A DNA stretch of 64,000 nucleotides. It comes from Amblyomma americanum (taxonomy: Eukaryota > Arthropoda > Arachnida > Ixodida > Ixodidae). The number at the start of each line of letters is the position of its first letter. Within the stretch, counting starts at the first letter, position 1. Location of the stretch: assembly GCF_052857255.1 (NCBI RefSeq), contig NC_135500.1:54151272-54215271 (forward strand), read 5' to 3'. The notes below the pieces were generated by a model that ran no database searches, was not told where the DNA came from, and saw only the letters and a list, made by a program, of their open reading frames with translations. Below, piece after piece: positions 21,501 through 33,218 of the stretch. A program made the translations under genes and the position numbers.

Positions 21501-23615
21501 TCCGATCTTTCGAATAGAAGGCAGCTCCTAATCTCTCCGCAGGTAGTACACTGCATTAGTGGTATTTGTAGGAAAACCTCCTCAAGTGACGGAACATCGT
21601 TTTACATACCACCAGGCACAACGAGCAGCAGAGGGATATATGAGAGCGGGCTTGTGACGATGACTGCTATGGCTTGTCGCAGCCGCTTAATTCAAGAAGA
21701 ACGTGTGGGCCGGTGGGCTGCCTACTCCGCGCACTCGCTTAAGCTTTGCGGAACGCTAATTTGTCCAGACATCAGACAGGGCCTTCCAGAGTTAAATTGA
21801 GATGAACGTTAATTCAAGCAAGCTTGTGCCAAATCACTGAATCTCCTTTGGCAAGCGGGAAATACGTGCGCAGTTTTTGGCACTTAAAGCGAGACGAGGT
21901 TTATATAATCACCCTTCCCTTTCAACGCCGCTACGGGCTCCACCACGACTGTAATAACGAGGTTAATGCCTTACAAGAGCATGGTAGCACATAAAACAAG
22001 TGAATTTTTTCTCTTTCGCGAAGATCTCACTTGCAAGGATAAAAGGCCTCCCAGAAATAAGTATTGTCTATAATACTATCTACAGGAAGACCACAGAGCT
22101 TGTCTTAATGAAGGCCAGATCAAGAAGGAGGAGGGGTCATCATTATTTTTTTATATATTGTTCGAAACAGCAGCAATGAATGATTTGAAATTCAATTCCC
22201 ATGGGAGAAGGGAAGTCTACAACCTTTGTAAGCGTATATTTGGTGTATCAGGTTTGTGTTTTTTTTTTGGCTCATATATTTCGTATTCGCCAATAATATT
22301 CCTATTTTACTTCCGGCCTAAATATTTACTTTTCACTTTGGCATACTTCAGCGCTTAGGTGAAGCGTCTCAGGCGCGTAATAATTGATTCTTAAAAAAAC
22401 TTGCTTTAGGTTATATATCAATTCAAGGAAGGTCCAGGTACCAGCTGAGCGGGGAGATGACTTCGCTTCCCGGCAGGTCTGGTAAGTCTAGGCTATCCAC
22501 TATTGTATACGTGCTCTATGACTCTAGTCTTGCATAAATTGGTTAGACGTTTAATGCCCACTGTCGCGAATTCATGACGTACCGTTTGAATGCCGTGCAC
22601 TCATCACTAGATGGAGCTTGGATAGAAAATCCGATGACAATAAGATTTCAGCAGCCAGCGCCTTCTGTCCAAAGTGTTTGGATTAATCGTGATCAAGTTG
22701 CAGGGGAAGGGGGCGATAATGCGAATTTCTGAAAAAAAAAACCTTCCGGGGCAAATTCGAAGAGAATTTGTTTATTTTATTTCTTATGTGGCTCATGGTG
22801 AGTGATTGCATGAAGGAGTTGTCCGGTAAAAAATTGCCTACCGTCTCTGGGCCTTCGAATTTGTTGGACGTTTACGGTTCGGTTGCTCACTCATCTGTTT
22901 CCAGCTGCACAAAACGAACCAAATGCTAATTGATATTAAATGACTACATCACGATTTTCCCAACGTCGGTGCTGCTAGCAAAAATTTCATATTTTCTTTT
23001 TTTACGTCGCTGCATAAGCTAGCTTGCTGCAGAGCAATGATTTTTTTTGTTTAATCTTGTATTATTTAAGCAAAGAAGGCGTAAAGGGTCTATAAGGTTA
23101 AAATGAAGTTAAGCTTTTAGGTAGACTTTCGTGTTTTACTGAAAAAAGCGACTATTCTCGCAGAAAGCAGATTTATAATACGTGGATGTTGTCATAACCA
23201 GCTCTTTTGCAAGGAAACTGCAGTGCTTAGAGATTGGATTTTGAGTGAAGATCCTCGAAGTTATGCTGCACCGCCGTTCAGTTGTGATGAAGGCCACAGG
23301 ATACGTTTTCGTGCAGACGGGGACGAGTTGTAATTGGGTTTCGGGGAAGTTTGAGGTTCGTCTTGTCAGCGATAAATCTGTCTTTCGTTGCCGGACAAAT
23401 GTGAGAATACGCTGAAAGGTCGACAGAATACTTTTGTAGTAAGATTATAAACACATAACAGCGTTCATGATTGCCCATAATACAAATACATATAGCATAG
23501 CTGATTGGGGATATTGGTCGTCAACAGTTGCAGTATGCTGTCCGTGGACATCGATTGCGACCACGACGCACATAGGAAGAGCTGGTGCTAGGTTCTCTCT
23601 TGCATGAAAATTGTT
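18511..23615. other. 5.1 kb without recognisable feature
   Basis: Only short open frames without domain signal. No SINE head, LTR or tandem repeat stands out. It could contain old, unrecognisable repeats or intronic DNA. Confidence 0.4.
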
Positions 23616-23912
23616 TTTGAAAATTAGTTTTTACGGAACGGAAATGGCGCACATCTCTGCGGACACCTGAACCGCGCCGTAAAGGAAGGAATAAAGCAGG
23701 GACTGAGACAAAAAAGGAAGAAAGAGGTGTCGTAGAGGAGGACTCCGGAAAAATTTTGACCACCTGGTGTTCTTCAACATGCACTGACATCGCACAGCAC
23801 ATGGGCGCCTTGGCGTGTCGCCTCCATGGAAACGCGGCCGCAGCGGTCGGGTTCGAACCCGGGTACTCCGGCTCAGTAGACGAGCGCCCTGATCCACCGC
23901 AGCGGGTCGCTT
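23616..23912 (-). mobile_element. SINE with type 2 tail
   Basis: The - strand carries a tRNA-like head with GGGTTCGAACCCG (a perfect B box, 23848-23860) and the common SINE body (GGAGGCGACACGCC, GCGATGTCAGTGCATG). The 3' tail differs from the other copies: CTTTTTTGTCTCAGTCCC and GGCGCGGTTCAGGTGTCC. The same tail occurs at 52808-53118, defining a subfamily. Confidence 0.85.
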
Positions 23913-26089
23913 GCGGGACGCGATTTGTGCATTTTGAAATGATATTTCTTCCGTATCACCTTTCCTCGTCTCTTGTTTCCGCGTCATTCTCTCGGTGGTT
24001 TCCTGGGGGGTCGCAACTGAACCTACAGAACGGGTCTTAAATCGCAGGCCGGGCTTTTTCAAATTCCTGTCGACGCGTGTTTGCAATGTTGGCCTTTCGT
24101 TTCCGGCACTGCTAGTTTTAAAGACCGCAAGACCTGTAATAAATGACTGATTCCCGCCGTGAACTAAAGGGCAACATCGACTTTGGTCGTCTTTATTTAT
24201 GTCTTCCGCACGGTGACGCCGTAGGGTCGCCAAGGTGGCAGGCTACATAAGCATTAACGCAGGAAGTACGGTAGGTGACAGGTTCGGATTCCATTTTACC
24301 AGATGACTGAGAAGGTTGCGTGAAGCACATGGTACGTGCACGAGGTGATGGTTGGGGTCGTAACTTCATGGCCTTTTTTCTCTGTCTCATGGCTCTTCCC
24401 TTCGGATTGGAGCCGCTCTGTATAACGCCAACACTGCCCCATCCATTGCAGCTCACTGACCTTCACCTCCGCTATTGCCCCCTTGCTTCCTCCCCTACTA
24501 TCTTCTTTGAGCTCTCAGAGCTGCACCATTGGAATTCAACGCCGCTCAAAAAAGGAATTGGCGCACAGTAGTAGCGATGCAAAACTAGAAGGTGTGGACC
24601 TAAGTGTACCGATAAGACTGACCCCAACAGAGCTGTCTTCTTATGTTTGGCTCACAGGGAAGTGTTACCTTTCTTTTTCACGACAACAAACAAGGTAGAA
24701 GAAAACATAAGGTCAGATACTTGGGTTGTTACTTAGTGAGCAGCTATATACATGCTCTACCTGAGATACTACCACCACTCGGCGTGCGTCTTTGCTCTTT
24801 CCACGAGAGTAGGCGGCAGCCCTTTGATCTTAAGGGCATCCTTTTCATCCTCTCGGCAGGAACCGCTAGCAGGAAATGGAGTTGAAGCAAAGGAGGTAAA
24901 AAAACACGAGAAAAATAATTTTCTTGAGAAAAAAAAAGGTTTTTTTTCTGAACTTCCTGCTGATGAAAGATGCTCTGAATTTTGATGCATAATTGTCCAA
25001 GTGGGTGTGCATTATCGTGAAAAAAGTGTCCGCTGTTTAATGAAAAATAGGCTATTTTTTCTGCATCATAACCGTATTTACACAAGGACCCAAAATAGCT
25101 TGAGGATAGCTTACTGCTCGGTTAATTGATGCCTCATTAGGGAGAAATATAAATGTACAACGATTTGATATTTGGCGGTAATGCTAATGATCAGAACCAG
25201 GTGATCACTTTCTGTGGCTGTAGGGCTAACAATTTTTTAATTTTTCGCCAGCTTAACTCACATATTTGACTTAGCCATCTTTCACTTGCGGCTTATACTT
25301 GGTGAGAACGTACTTGAGCACCTACACGGCTTTCACGGATGGCCTCGACATAGAGCTGCTCCCTCTCGAGGTTCGCGTGCTCATTAAATTGTCCTCTAAC
25401 CTTTGTTCCCGTCGCGACCACTTATGTGGATGAGACAGCTCTTGCTGCTGTATGGCGAGGTTGGTCCGTCCGGGAAGTGAAGAAACAACATATGTTGACG
25501 GCGCTCAGATTGAGAGCAGACGCCTTTGTTTACAAAAAAAATTGGCAGCGGGTTTACGTAGTTAGACCGAGTAGACTTGCGAAAGCAGGCGTTCATCCTT
25601 CAATTGAAGGGTGCACTTAAGGTTATGACATGATGGTTATGACAGCCTGCGTTTCTTCGGTATTCCTGCAGATACTCATTGCCATGTACTTTATCCTTGT
25701 TTCTCTGCTGAACCTTTTGCATAACTCTACATAATAAATCGTAAATGCTCCCATGCATCTTCAAAGGTGGTGGTTCCACTTTATATTCTGCTAATTATTC
25801 TACACAAGAATACAGGACACTATAGTTTTAACACATTGACTTATTAAATACATGTCATGCTCCCGGCAGTGCTTCAGGAAAAAAGTCGGAAATTTTCTCA
25901 GCAAGCTGAACAATAAAGAACTCAAGTTACAGACAGCAACCTCGACCTGATTTTTGCTCTAGGGAATAATAGATGCTATTTGAGGCCTCCAATTCTGCAC
26001 TAAAGGCACAGTATTACAAAAATCTACAATTCTTTTCTCTGCACAATTAATTCTTTCCTGCATTTTTATTTATGCCAGATTTCGCAAAA
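23913..26089. other. no assignable feature
   Basis: No domain, repeat end or RNA gene recognised. Several overlapping open frames of 60-115 codons on both strands have no coding character. Confidence 0.4.
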
Positions 26090-27120
26090 TCCAAAACGAT
26101 TGCTGGACCCATAGTCTTAGACAGTTCCGAGCACATTATTAATAAATGATACAAACACTAACGTAGCAGGCGATGAAATAAAAAAAAATATTAATTAGTT
26201 CCTGAAATACATAACTAAAGCTACACAATCAGTATACAGTTAAAATTTTCTTTCATAGATTACAAGTTTCCCAAAAACTTACTTCTTTATTGCTGAGCTA
26301 AAGTTAGGTGCTTGATTTATATGGGCTGGAAAAGAATAATAACAAGGCCCCGCCTCATTCCATGAAGCTTTTCCCGCGCACATTATGAGATAGAGGTCGA
26401 ATAAAATTCTGGTTAGTTGCAGCTCTTCTATTTCGTGAGGGATACTCAAACAAAGTAATAGGAAGTGGATCATTCGTCACTGTGATTCTGTGAAGCAAAG
26501 TTTCAGAACCTTCACTAATATCAACTTTTCTTCGTAATGCCAAGCGGAATGTGCAACTTCGAAATAGAAATTATTTACATGATGCTTCGAATGTTTATAT
26601 ATAAGCCGCCGCATTTCGATGATAGTATTTTCACCGCTTATGGCATTTATAGGGAACATTGCACATTACAGCCAATAATGAACTCCTTGTATTTTACCCT
26701 GAAGAACTAACAAATTGTCTTTCTTAAGTACTGAATATAATATTTAGGTGAAAAAATATTTCATTTCGATGCAAACAAATAATAGCGTGTCAGAGGGTTA
26801 TTTGAAGTATATGGACGTAGTTAAAACTGGAATCTACCGGATTGACTTCATGCTCAAGAGGTATTAATTCATAATGCACGATTTCGCAATCAGATTACAG
26901 GTTCCAGATAACTCATGAAAGCGTTCCTTCAAGAACTCAATAGAGTAAAAGAGGTGACTGCTTAAAAGAAAAGTAAATATTGCGTAGATGGGATAATCGA
27001 AACATTCACAAGCACTGAGAAGGAGATAACATCCCTATGCAAGCTTACATGAAACGTGTTTAATGTGCGTTTTCCAGTGCATGTCTGACTGGGACCTAAT
27101 GCCTAAATATGCCTAAAAGA
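26090..27120 (-). mobile_element. decayed LINE (copy B, same family as 4690-5402)
   Basis: It shares aligned blocks with copy A in the same orientation: CACAT(T/C)ATGAGAT near 26380 and 4941, the GTGGATCATT region near 26470 and 5025, and GTGCGTTTTCCAGTGCAT at 27066-27083 and 5358-5375. The - strand gives fragments such as NDPLPITLFEYPSRNRRAAT that fit the C-terminal domain of CR1-like ORF2. It is more decayed than copy A, with no long frame. Confidence 0.55.
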
Positions 27121-28033
27121 CAACGTGTTGTTGTTGTGTGCCGCGTAATGATATGCCAAGTTCCTCAATATTCAGTCGCTTTCTTCTTGGAATGAAATAC
27201 TGTTTACTTATCCTAACCAAGGACAGGTTTTTTTTTTATTGGATAAGAACCACGTGCAAAAATTGTCGGACTCTGCGGTTATTTCATAAGAAGTGCCTGT
27301 ATTCTTCAAGGAACCATCAGCGTGGAAAAGATTCCCGCCATCTCCTAAACTAAGGCTAGACGAGGACTGCGCGGCATCTGGCGATCAAAGTGGTAAGCTT
27401 ATCAGCGATCCAGTTCAAAAGAAGCGCGCCTAGTCAACACTAAACGACCTTACCGGAAATGGGGCTACAAGTGTACAGGATTGAATCGTAGTTGCCTAGC
27501 ACCTTTGCCACAATGCTACGTAGTCAGTTAGTTACACCCAATCTGAACAACTTCAGAAAAAGCGCTAGTGAGTCAACGCCAGTTTCCTGTGTCCAAGCTG
27601 GGTAGCATGCTCGCTCAAAAGTAAAAGTGATGAGTATAAAATTGGCATTTCATTTATTTGTAAAATCATATTAGCCATACAGGATATCAGAGAGGAGCCG
27701 ATATAATAAAAAATGAAAAGGCACGGATGTTGCAGCCCGAATTTTCATTGACGTGTGATCATCGCCAAAATTCTGAAAAATGTGCTAGGCAAAGTGTGGT
27801 GTACTTTCCAGCATTAACATGGTAATTCACTACTCTGGGTAATGATGGAAACTGTTAGTGAGTTCGTGTTTACTTTTACCAGGGTTAATTTACAATTTAC
27901 GCTTTCCCTGTTCGTGTTTTTTACGCCTCATGTTGCTTTCTAAGCCCACGCTATCACTGTACTGAAGTTAATGATGCTGAAAGAAGTGGGCTCTTTCAAT
28001 AGATTTTGTACGTTGCTTCAAGTTCACAATATT
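27121..28033. other. no assignable feature
   Basis: AT-rich. It may include 5' parts of LINE copy B, but I see no supporting frame. Confidence 0.35.
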
Positions 28034-28285
28034 GCCGCCACGGTGGCTCAGTGGTTACGGCGCTCAGTTGCTGACCCGACAGACGCTGATTCGACTCCGG
28101 CCGCGGTGGTCTAATTTCGATGGAGGCGAAATTCTAGAGACCCGTGTGCTGTGCGGTGTCAGTGCACGTTAAAGAACACCAGGTGGTCGAAATTTTCGGA
28201 GCACTTCACCACGGCGTCCCTCATAGCCTGAGTCGCTTTGGGACGTTAAATCCCTATAAAGCATAGACCATAAACCACTCAAGTT
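28034..28285 (+). mobile_element. full-length SINE, type 1 tail
   Basis: Starts with the tRNA-like head GCCGCCACGGTGGCTCAGTG (A box) and a degraded B box (ATTCGACTCCG). The body follows (TTTCGATGGAGGCGAAATTC, GTGCGGTGTCAGTGCACGTT) and then the tail CTCATAGCCTGAGTCGCTTT GGGACGTTAAA. It is one of the most complete copies here. RNA polymerase III would transcribe an active copy, with mobility supplied by a LINE. Confidence 0.92.
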
Positions 28286-28456
28286 CACTATTATGCAACG
28301 CCAAAGAAAAAAGAAATCGCACAGGCCGGTTGCCACTTGAACGCGAGTCAGCGATGGCTGTTCGCATTGATGAACATGTTATTTACCTAATTTGTCTGTC
28401 TTCTCTGGTAGAGTTGCCCGTGATTTCTCTAATGATATCACTGGTGATCTCACTGT

Positions 28457-28990
28457 ATGCAGACCAATCATCTTGTGGTGTTAGACCAACGCCGAAAAAC
28501 TGGCATGCCTGCCCTTACAGATATCGACGTAAAAAAAAACAGCCACGGAATGAGTGATCCAATAGATGTCTGCTCCGGAAATATTGCGATTCGGGGATTC
28601 CTTCTCAGATGCTGCTGGTGCATCGATATGGTGACGAAATGCGAGAATGTTAGTACACTGCAATCTGGGTCCACGTTAAAGTGTCTCATTTCAGGTAGAA
28701 ATTATGAAGCACGCCATTATGGCGTGGATTATAAATTTCAAGAAAAGTGCGCACTTCAACACACTAGTCCATTCGTGCGCACTCCTACGAAGCACATTGC
28801 ACGATTATACCTAATGACATTGAAAGGGGACTGTATTCGAGGTTTTGCTCCCAAGATAGTAGTGACTTGCACTAAAATATTCGAACGACTAAAAAAAACG
28901 GGCTACTTCGCACTGCCATCTTACTGGAAGCTTCAGCAGTCTGCAGTGAAGGGTCATTTTCTGCTTCGCTACAAACTTGAGTTTATCTAA
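28457..28990 (+). CDS. unrecognised 177-codon open frame
   Basis: ATG-initiated frame running to TAA 28988-28990, long for this AT-rich region. The product is basic with scattered Cys (for example LLRCCWC) and no signal peptide, membrane segment or known motif that I can see. No splice sites, promoter or conserved neighbours support it. It may well be chance or a relic of an unrecognised repeat. Confidence 0.15.
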   Translation: MQTNHLVVLDQRRKTGMPALTDIDVKKNSHGMSDPIDVCSGNIAIRGFLLRCCWCIDMVTKCENVSTLQSGSTLKCLISGRNYEARHYGVDYKFQEKCALQHTSPFVRTPTKHIARLYLMTLKGDCIRGFAPKIVVTCTKIFERLKKTGYFALPSYWKLQQSAVKGHFLLRYKLEFI

Positions 28991-31247
28991 CGTTGGTACA
29001 CACTTGTGTTTTGTCTATTAGATAGCCAAGTGAGTTTTATATTTATCAGTTTAGTAATAAGCCGTCAGCCAGTGTGGAATATGTAAATGTTGCTTCTATC
29101 GCATGAAAGCAGGATGCACTGAGCAATACTCGCTGCTCAAGGCATAAACATCTTTCTTCACCCTAGCGAAATAAAATAAACTTTTTTACAATAATCTATG
29201 ATATTTTATGGCTCGAAATTTATTGTTGTTCCCTTTCTTAATATCTTTGACCTTCTTTGTTTATTTCCGTCTTAAGTACCCCGCACTTAAAGACAAACTG
29301 AATGGACAAAATTGAGGAGAAGGTTATTCAGGGACACAATAATTAGATGTGCCAGGCGTACATAAAGCTCCTGTTTTAAGTTCTTTTATGTTTATTTAGC
29401 AAATCTCAAGACGAGAATAATGAAATTATTTAAGACGCTCTTAGTGCACCACAGTGCTTCAGGCAAGCTTCGAAACAATTAAGATGAGTTAATCACAAAA
29501 TAAAAAGTACTCTTTGAGAGCGCTACTTGCCTCTGGCTCTTAACGGGACACGCTAGCGTTACGCTCTAGCTTTTAGAAGAGCGACATATGGAGCCCAGAT
29601 GTAAGAGTTTCAGAAACCTCCAGTGCAAGGACAGCAAAGAGCCGCGTGCTGTTATAGAGTATTTCTTCTTTTTTCGCTCCTCCCTCCATGTCGCATTGTA
29701 CGCAGCACAAAAAAGCAGGTTAATGTGTTAACTCAGGCACAAGGCAAAAAATGAGGCTTCGGTTGTCACGTTATAGTGCATGTGGGTGCTTTATATTTCG
29801 TTGCGTTCCGACGTAAACAGGTCTGTTATACGACAGGAATAAAAGCGGAAGGCGACACCGTGCAGGTGTTTTGTAAGGTGCTTTTATCGATAATCGATAC
29901 GGTAACCATGCCCTGCCTGACTTTCATGCAGAAGCAACGGAAATTGAGGCCTTAATAAAGGTGAAATCTGCGTCTGGCTTGCTTCTAAATTTGGTATCCG
30001 CTGCTTTCTGCATCTGCTGTGTCGTGGTAGGATACTGCTATAATATAGTTTGTTGTCTGGGCGGGGGCCATGTGGAGGGGGTGTTGGCGATTGAGTTGCG
30101 TGTTTTTGGCTAATTCTTTTTGCGCGCTACGTTTTTCGAAGTTTTCTCATCTGATTTTTCTGCTGCTGTGACGGCGGCGACTTTGTGACGGCGAGTAGGC
30201 TGCACATTAACTAGGCAACAATTGTTCCAAGTGTGCTCATGACAAACACTTCTTCCGAAGACACCGTTCAACATGATGAAGGTTATCGCTTTTGCCCATT
30301 TATTACAGTGAAAGAAACGTGGACTATAAGTTCTACGCCCCTAGACGTCTTCAAAAAACAGCACGTTATGCGCAGGTCGATATCAATCGAAGAGTGTAGC
30401 GGAACTCTCACGGTAATTGCCACTTTTCTCCTCGCCGTCATCGATTTAGGCTGGCCTGCGCTATCAATAAGGCTGCGAAGGCGTGCTCGAAAGCATCCCA
30501 GAACACGCCACAAAGTATGGCACACTGCGCATTCCGAACGGATAAAACGCTGCGTAGTTTTCAAGCAGTCTCTCTTATTCATCTAGGCAGCATATTGTGC
30601 AACAGTAGGCGGTTCAAATTTCTGTCTGGCAGGGTGTCTGCTATGCTTCTCTGAGTACGAAATTGGCTCAAGCTTTTAGATCTGCTCTTCTTACTCCTCC
30701 CGCATTTATTGCAGGCTATCTGTTAAATGAGCAAGTGCAGTTTGCATGAGCTTCTAAGGCCTACATTATTCTCGGGTAGTTACAAACGGCCTCAGCGAAC
30801 TGCGTTGCCAGAACTATGAACGGCGCCTAAAAGGCGTTGATTGGGATCCGGTACAATTCAATGTCTACTTTATTTTGGGGGGATTTTCTGTGGTACGGAC
30901 TGAAGAACGGGAAAGCTGTGAACAAAAAAGAGGGTAATACAAAGCCGTTAAATTTGTTCCGTCATTAAAACTTTTAACTGGCGGATGTCTTCCTTATTGT
31001 GACTGCCACTCAGTGGGTAGCGTCTCATCAGTGCTCATTTTCTCATGGAAGGTAAGGATGCATTAGTTAAAGAGTTAGGTAAAGAAACAATTTAAACGAG
31101 CTCGCGTATCGCGCTGTTATTCATTTCTACTTTGTTATGGTTGTGCGCATATTTGTGTGAAGTATTTCCATAGTTCGCATAGTTCGCTTTTATAGAGGCC
31201 TTCTACTTTACTATCCAACTGAGTGTGAATCCAAATATTATTCATGC
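28991..31247. other. no assignable feature
   Basis: Includes a 117-codon frame at 30233-30586 without recognisable motif. No repeats identified. Confidence 0.4.
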
Positions 31248-31300
31248 AATACAACAGAATACGAGACAATACACTAGACTATACTACAATACAGTTTTAT
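31248..31300. repeat. degenerate AATAC-rich simple repeat
   Basis: Irregular units of the type AATACA/GAATACGA lead into TTTTATT. This could be the tail of a - strand LINE running rightward, but I see no coding remnant behind it. Confidence 0.4.
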
Positions 31301-31711
31301 TCTGAGTGCGGTACAGGTACTTGGTGACGCAATGGAGGTATTAAAGAGAATGGATTCTGGCGTTATCATCATATAGCTGTCGATTTTGTCATCTTTATGT
31401 TATGCAATCGGCGTGGAGACGACCGGTTTAGAGTTTTTTCTGCATGATGAATTCTGGATTGCTGGATTGTCCTCAGAAACAATTAATCAGTACACTATTC
31501 CTAAGCACCGGCTCCCCAAGATCGCTAAATAGCATTTTGCAAGTTTTTAGTTCAGTGAACTTAATCTGATGTACCTGTACTGAGACGAATCTTAGGAATT
31601 TAATGACATAATTAGTGTGTTTCTAACGATTATCCATCTAGGTATTGAACAGTGGAATAGGCGGTAGAAGGCAGCTGGTGCATCTGGAGCCGTAAGTGCC
31701 ATTTAAAATAT

Positions 31712-32089
31712 TGTCACGTAGTGGTGACGGCAGTCGGGGCAGCGATGAAGACTGACAAATGGGCCTTCTAAAAGAACACTGTTTATTGGGCTGACTTGCA
31801 CCCAAAATGGATTGAATCACTCGGCGGCAGCGGCGAAGCGACAAGCGTGCTCGGCGGTCGTCGAACAGCATGCCCGCCCCTGTCGGCCGTGCTCAATTTA
31901 AAGCTGATAGCGAACTTACGAGATAAAGCGTGCAAAGTTACTAGAACATTCCGGAACAGCGGAGAATCAGCTTTGCCTGGCTGCGATCAATCCAGATAAA
32001 TCTAGTCGCGTCTTGCGTCGCAAACAAATCGATAAAGTGGTGTGGCGGTAGATTTTAAAAACGAACAAATACTGCATTTATTCGAGGCA
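31712..32089 (-). repeat. 3' LTR of Ty3/gypsy copy 2
   Basis: 378 bp, aligns along its length with the LTRs of copy 1 with scattered changes. Bounded by TGTCACG on the + strand at 31712 and by the polypurine tract at 32090. Confidence 0.9.
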
Positions 32090-32100
32090 TTACTCCCCTC
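32090..32100 (-). other. polypurine tract
   Basis: GAGGGGAGTAA on the - strand directly next to the 3' LTR, the same as in copy 1. Confidence 0.85.
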
Positions 32101-32198
32101 ACGAAAAAGCATCGACCCGATGCATTAAAACGTATACTGCGACTACTAAGAAAAAAAAAGGCATCTTGTGAAAACAGAGCATAGAAATGCAGCGGCCT

Positions 32199-33214
32199 TT
32201 AGTGCGCATAATACGGCTTTAGACGGACTACATGGACAACTTCTGGTCGTACGCGGCGTCGCTGGGATGCAGTCATTGCGTCAGAGATGACTTCATAATC
32301 CAGTTCACCTATCCGACGAAGAACCTTGTACGGGCCGAAATAGCGGCGAAAAAGCTTTTCCCTCAATCCACGGCGACGAATGGGCGTCCACACCCAGACT
32401 TGGTCTCCTGGCTTGTATTCCGCGTTGCGTCTTCGTAGGTTGTAGCGTCTGGCGTCGGACCGCTGCTGATCTTTGATCCGTAATCGGGCAAGCCTTCGAG
32501 CTTCTTCTGCGCGTTGAAGGTAGGCGGCAACGTCGACGTTCTCTTCTTCTGTAACGTTGGGCAGCATGGCGTCTAGCGTGGTCGTGGCATCCCTGCCATG
32601 GACGAGCCTAAAAGGCGTCATCTGGGTGGTTTCCTGCAGTGCGGTGTTGTAGGCGAAGACGACGTAAGGCGCTCGGTCAGTCCGTTGGTCTGCGGATGGT
32701 ATGCAGTTGTCCTCCGGTGGCTGGTGTGGCTGTAACGCAAGATGGCTTGAGTTAGTTCCGCCGTGAATGCTGTTCCTCTGTCCGTGATGAGCACATCTGG
32801 GGCGCCGTGTCAAAGAAGAATGCACTCCACGAAAAATTTGGCGGCTTCTGCTGCTGTTCCGTTCGGTAGGGCTTTCGCCTCGGCGTAGCGGGTCAGGTAG
32901 TCGGTCGCTATGATGGTCCACGTATTTCCAGATGTTGACGTTGGAAAAGGGCCAAGCAAGTCCATGCCGATCTGCTGAAATGGTCTTGAGGGAGGTTCAA
33001 TGGGGCTCAGAAATCCTGCTGGTCGTGTGGGAGGGGTCTTTCGTCGCTGACAATCTCGGCAGGTTTTCACATATTGTGCCACCTCAGAGACAGTATGGGC
33101 AAGTAATACTTGTCTTGAATGCGGTGGAGGGTGCGAGTAAACCCGAGATGTCCAGCGGTCGGCTCGTCGTGTGAAGCCTGTAGAACTTCTTCGCGGAGAC
33201 AAGAGGTACAACAA
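32199..33214 (-). pseudogene. Ty3/gypsy integrase remnant
   Basis: A zinc-region CRDC (about 33050), GMDLLGPFP and the TNGLTER region carry the catalytic-site context. The C-terminal domain reads YKPGDQVWVWTP...FRRYFGPYKVLRR and VHVVRLKPYYAH. The frame changes at about 32670 because the stretch between GLTER and YVVFAYNTAL is missing. That is the same junction as in copy 1 at about 15705. The 5' third of the domain is also shifted. Integrase inserts the element's DNA into the genome; this version lacks part of the catalytic core and cannot fold normally. Confidence 0.9.
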
Positions 33215-33218
33215 AGAG

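Noticed and set aside
23845..23865. Stand-alone tRNA genes at the GGTTCGA sites
   Set aside because: Each of these sites lies in a SINE head followed by the common SINE body, so they are SINE internal promoters.
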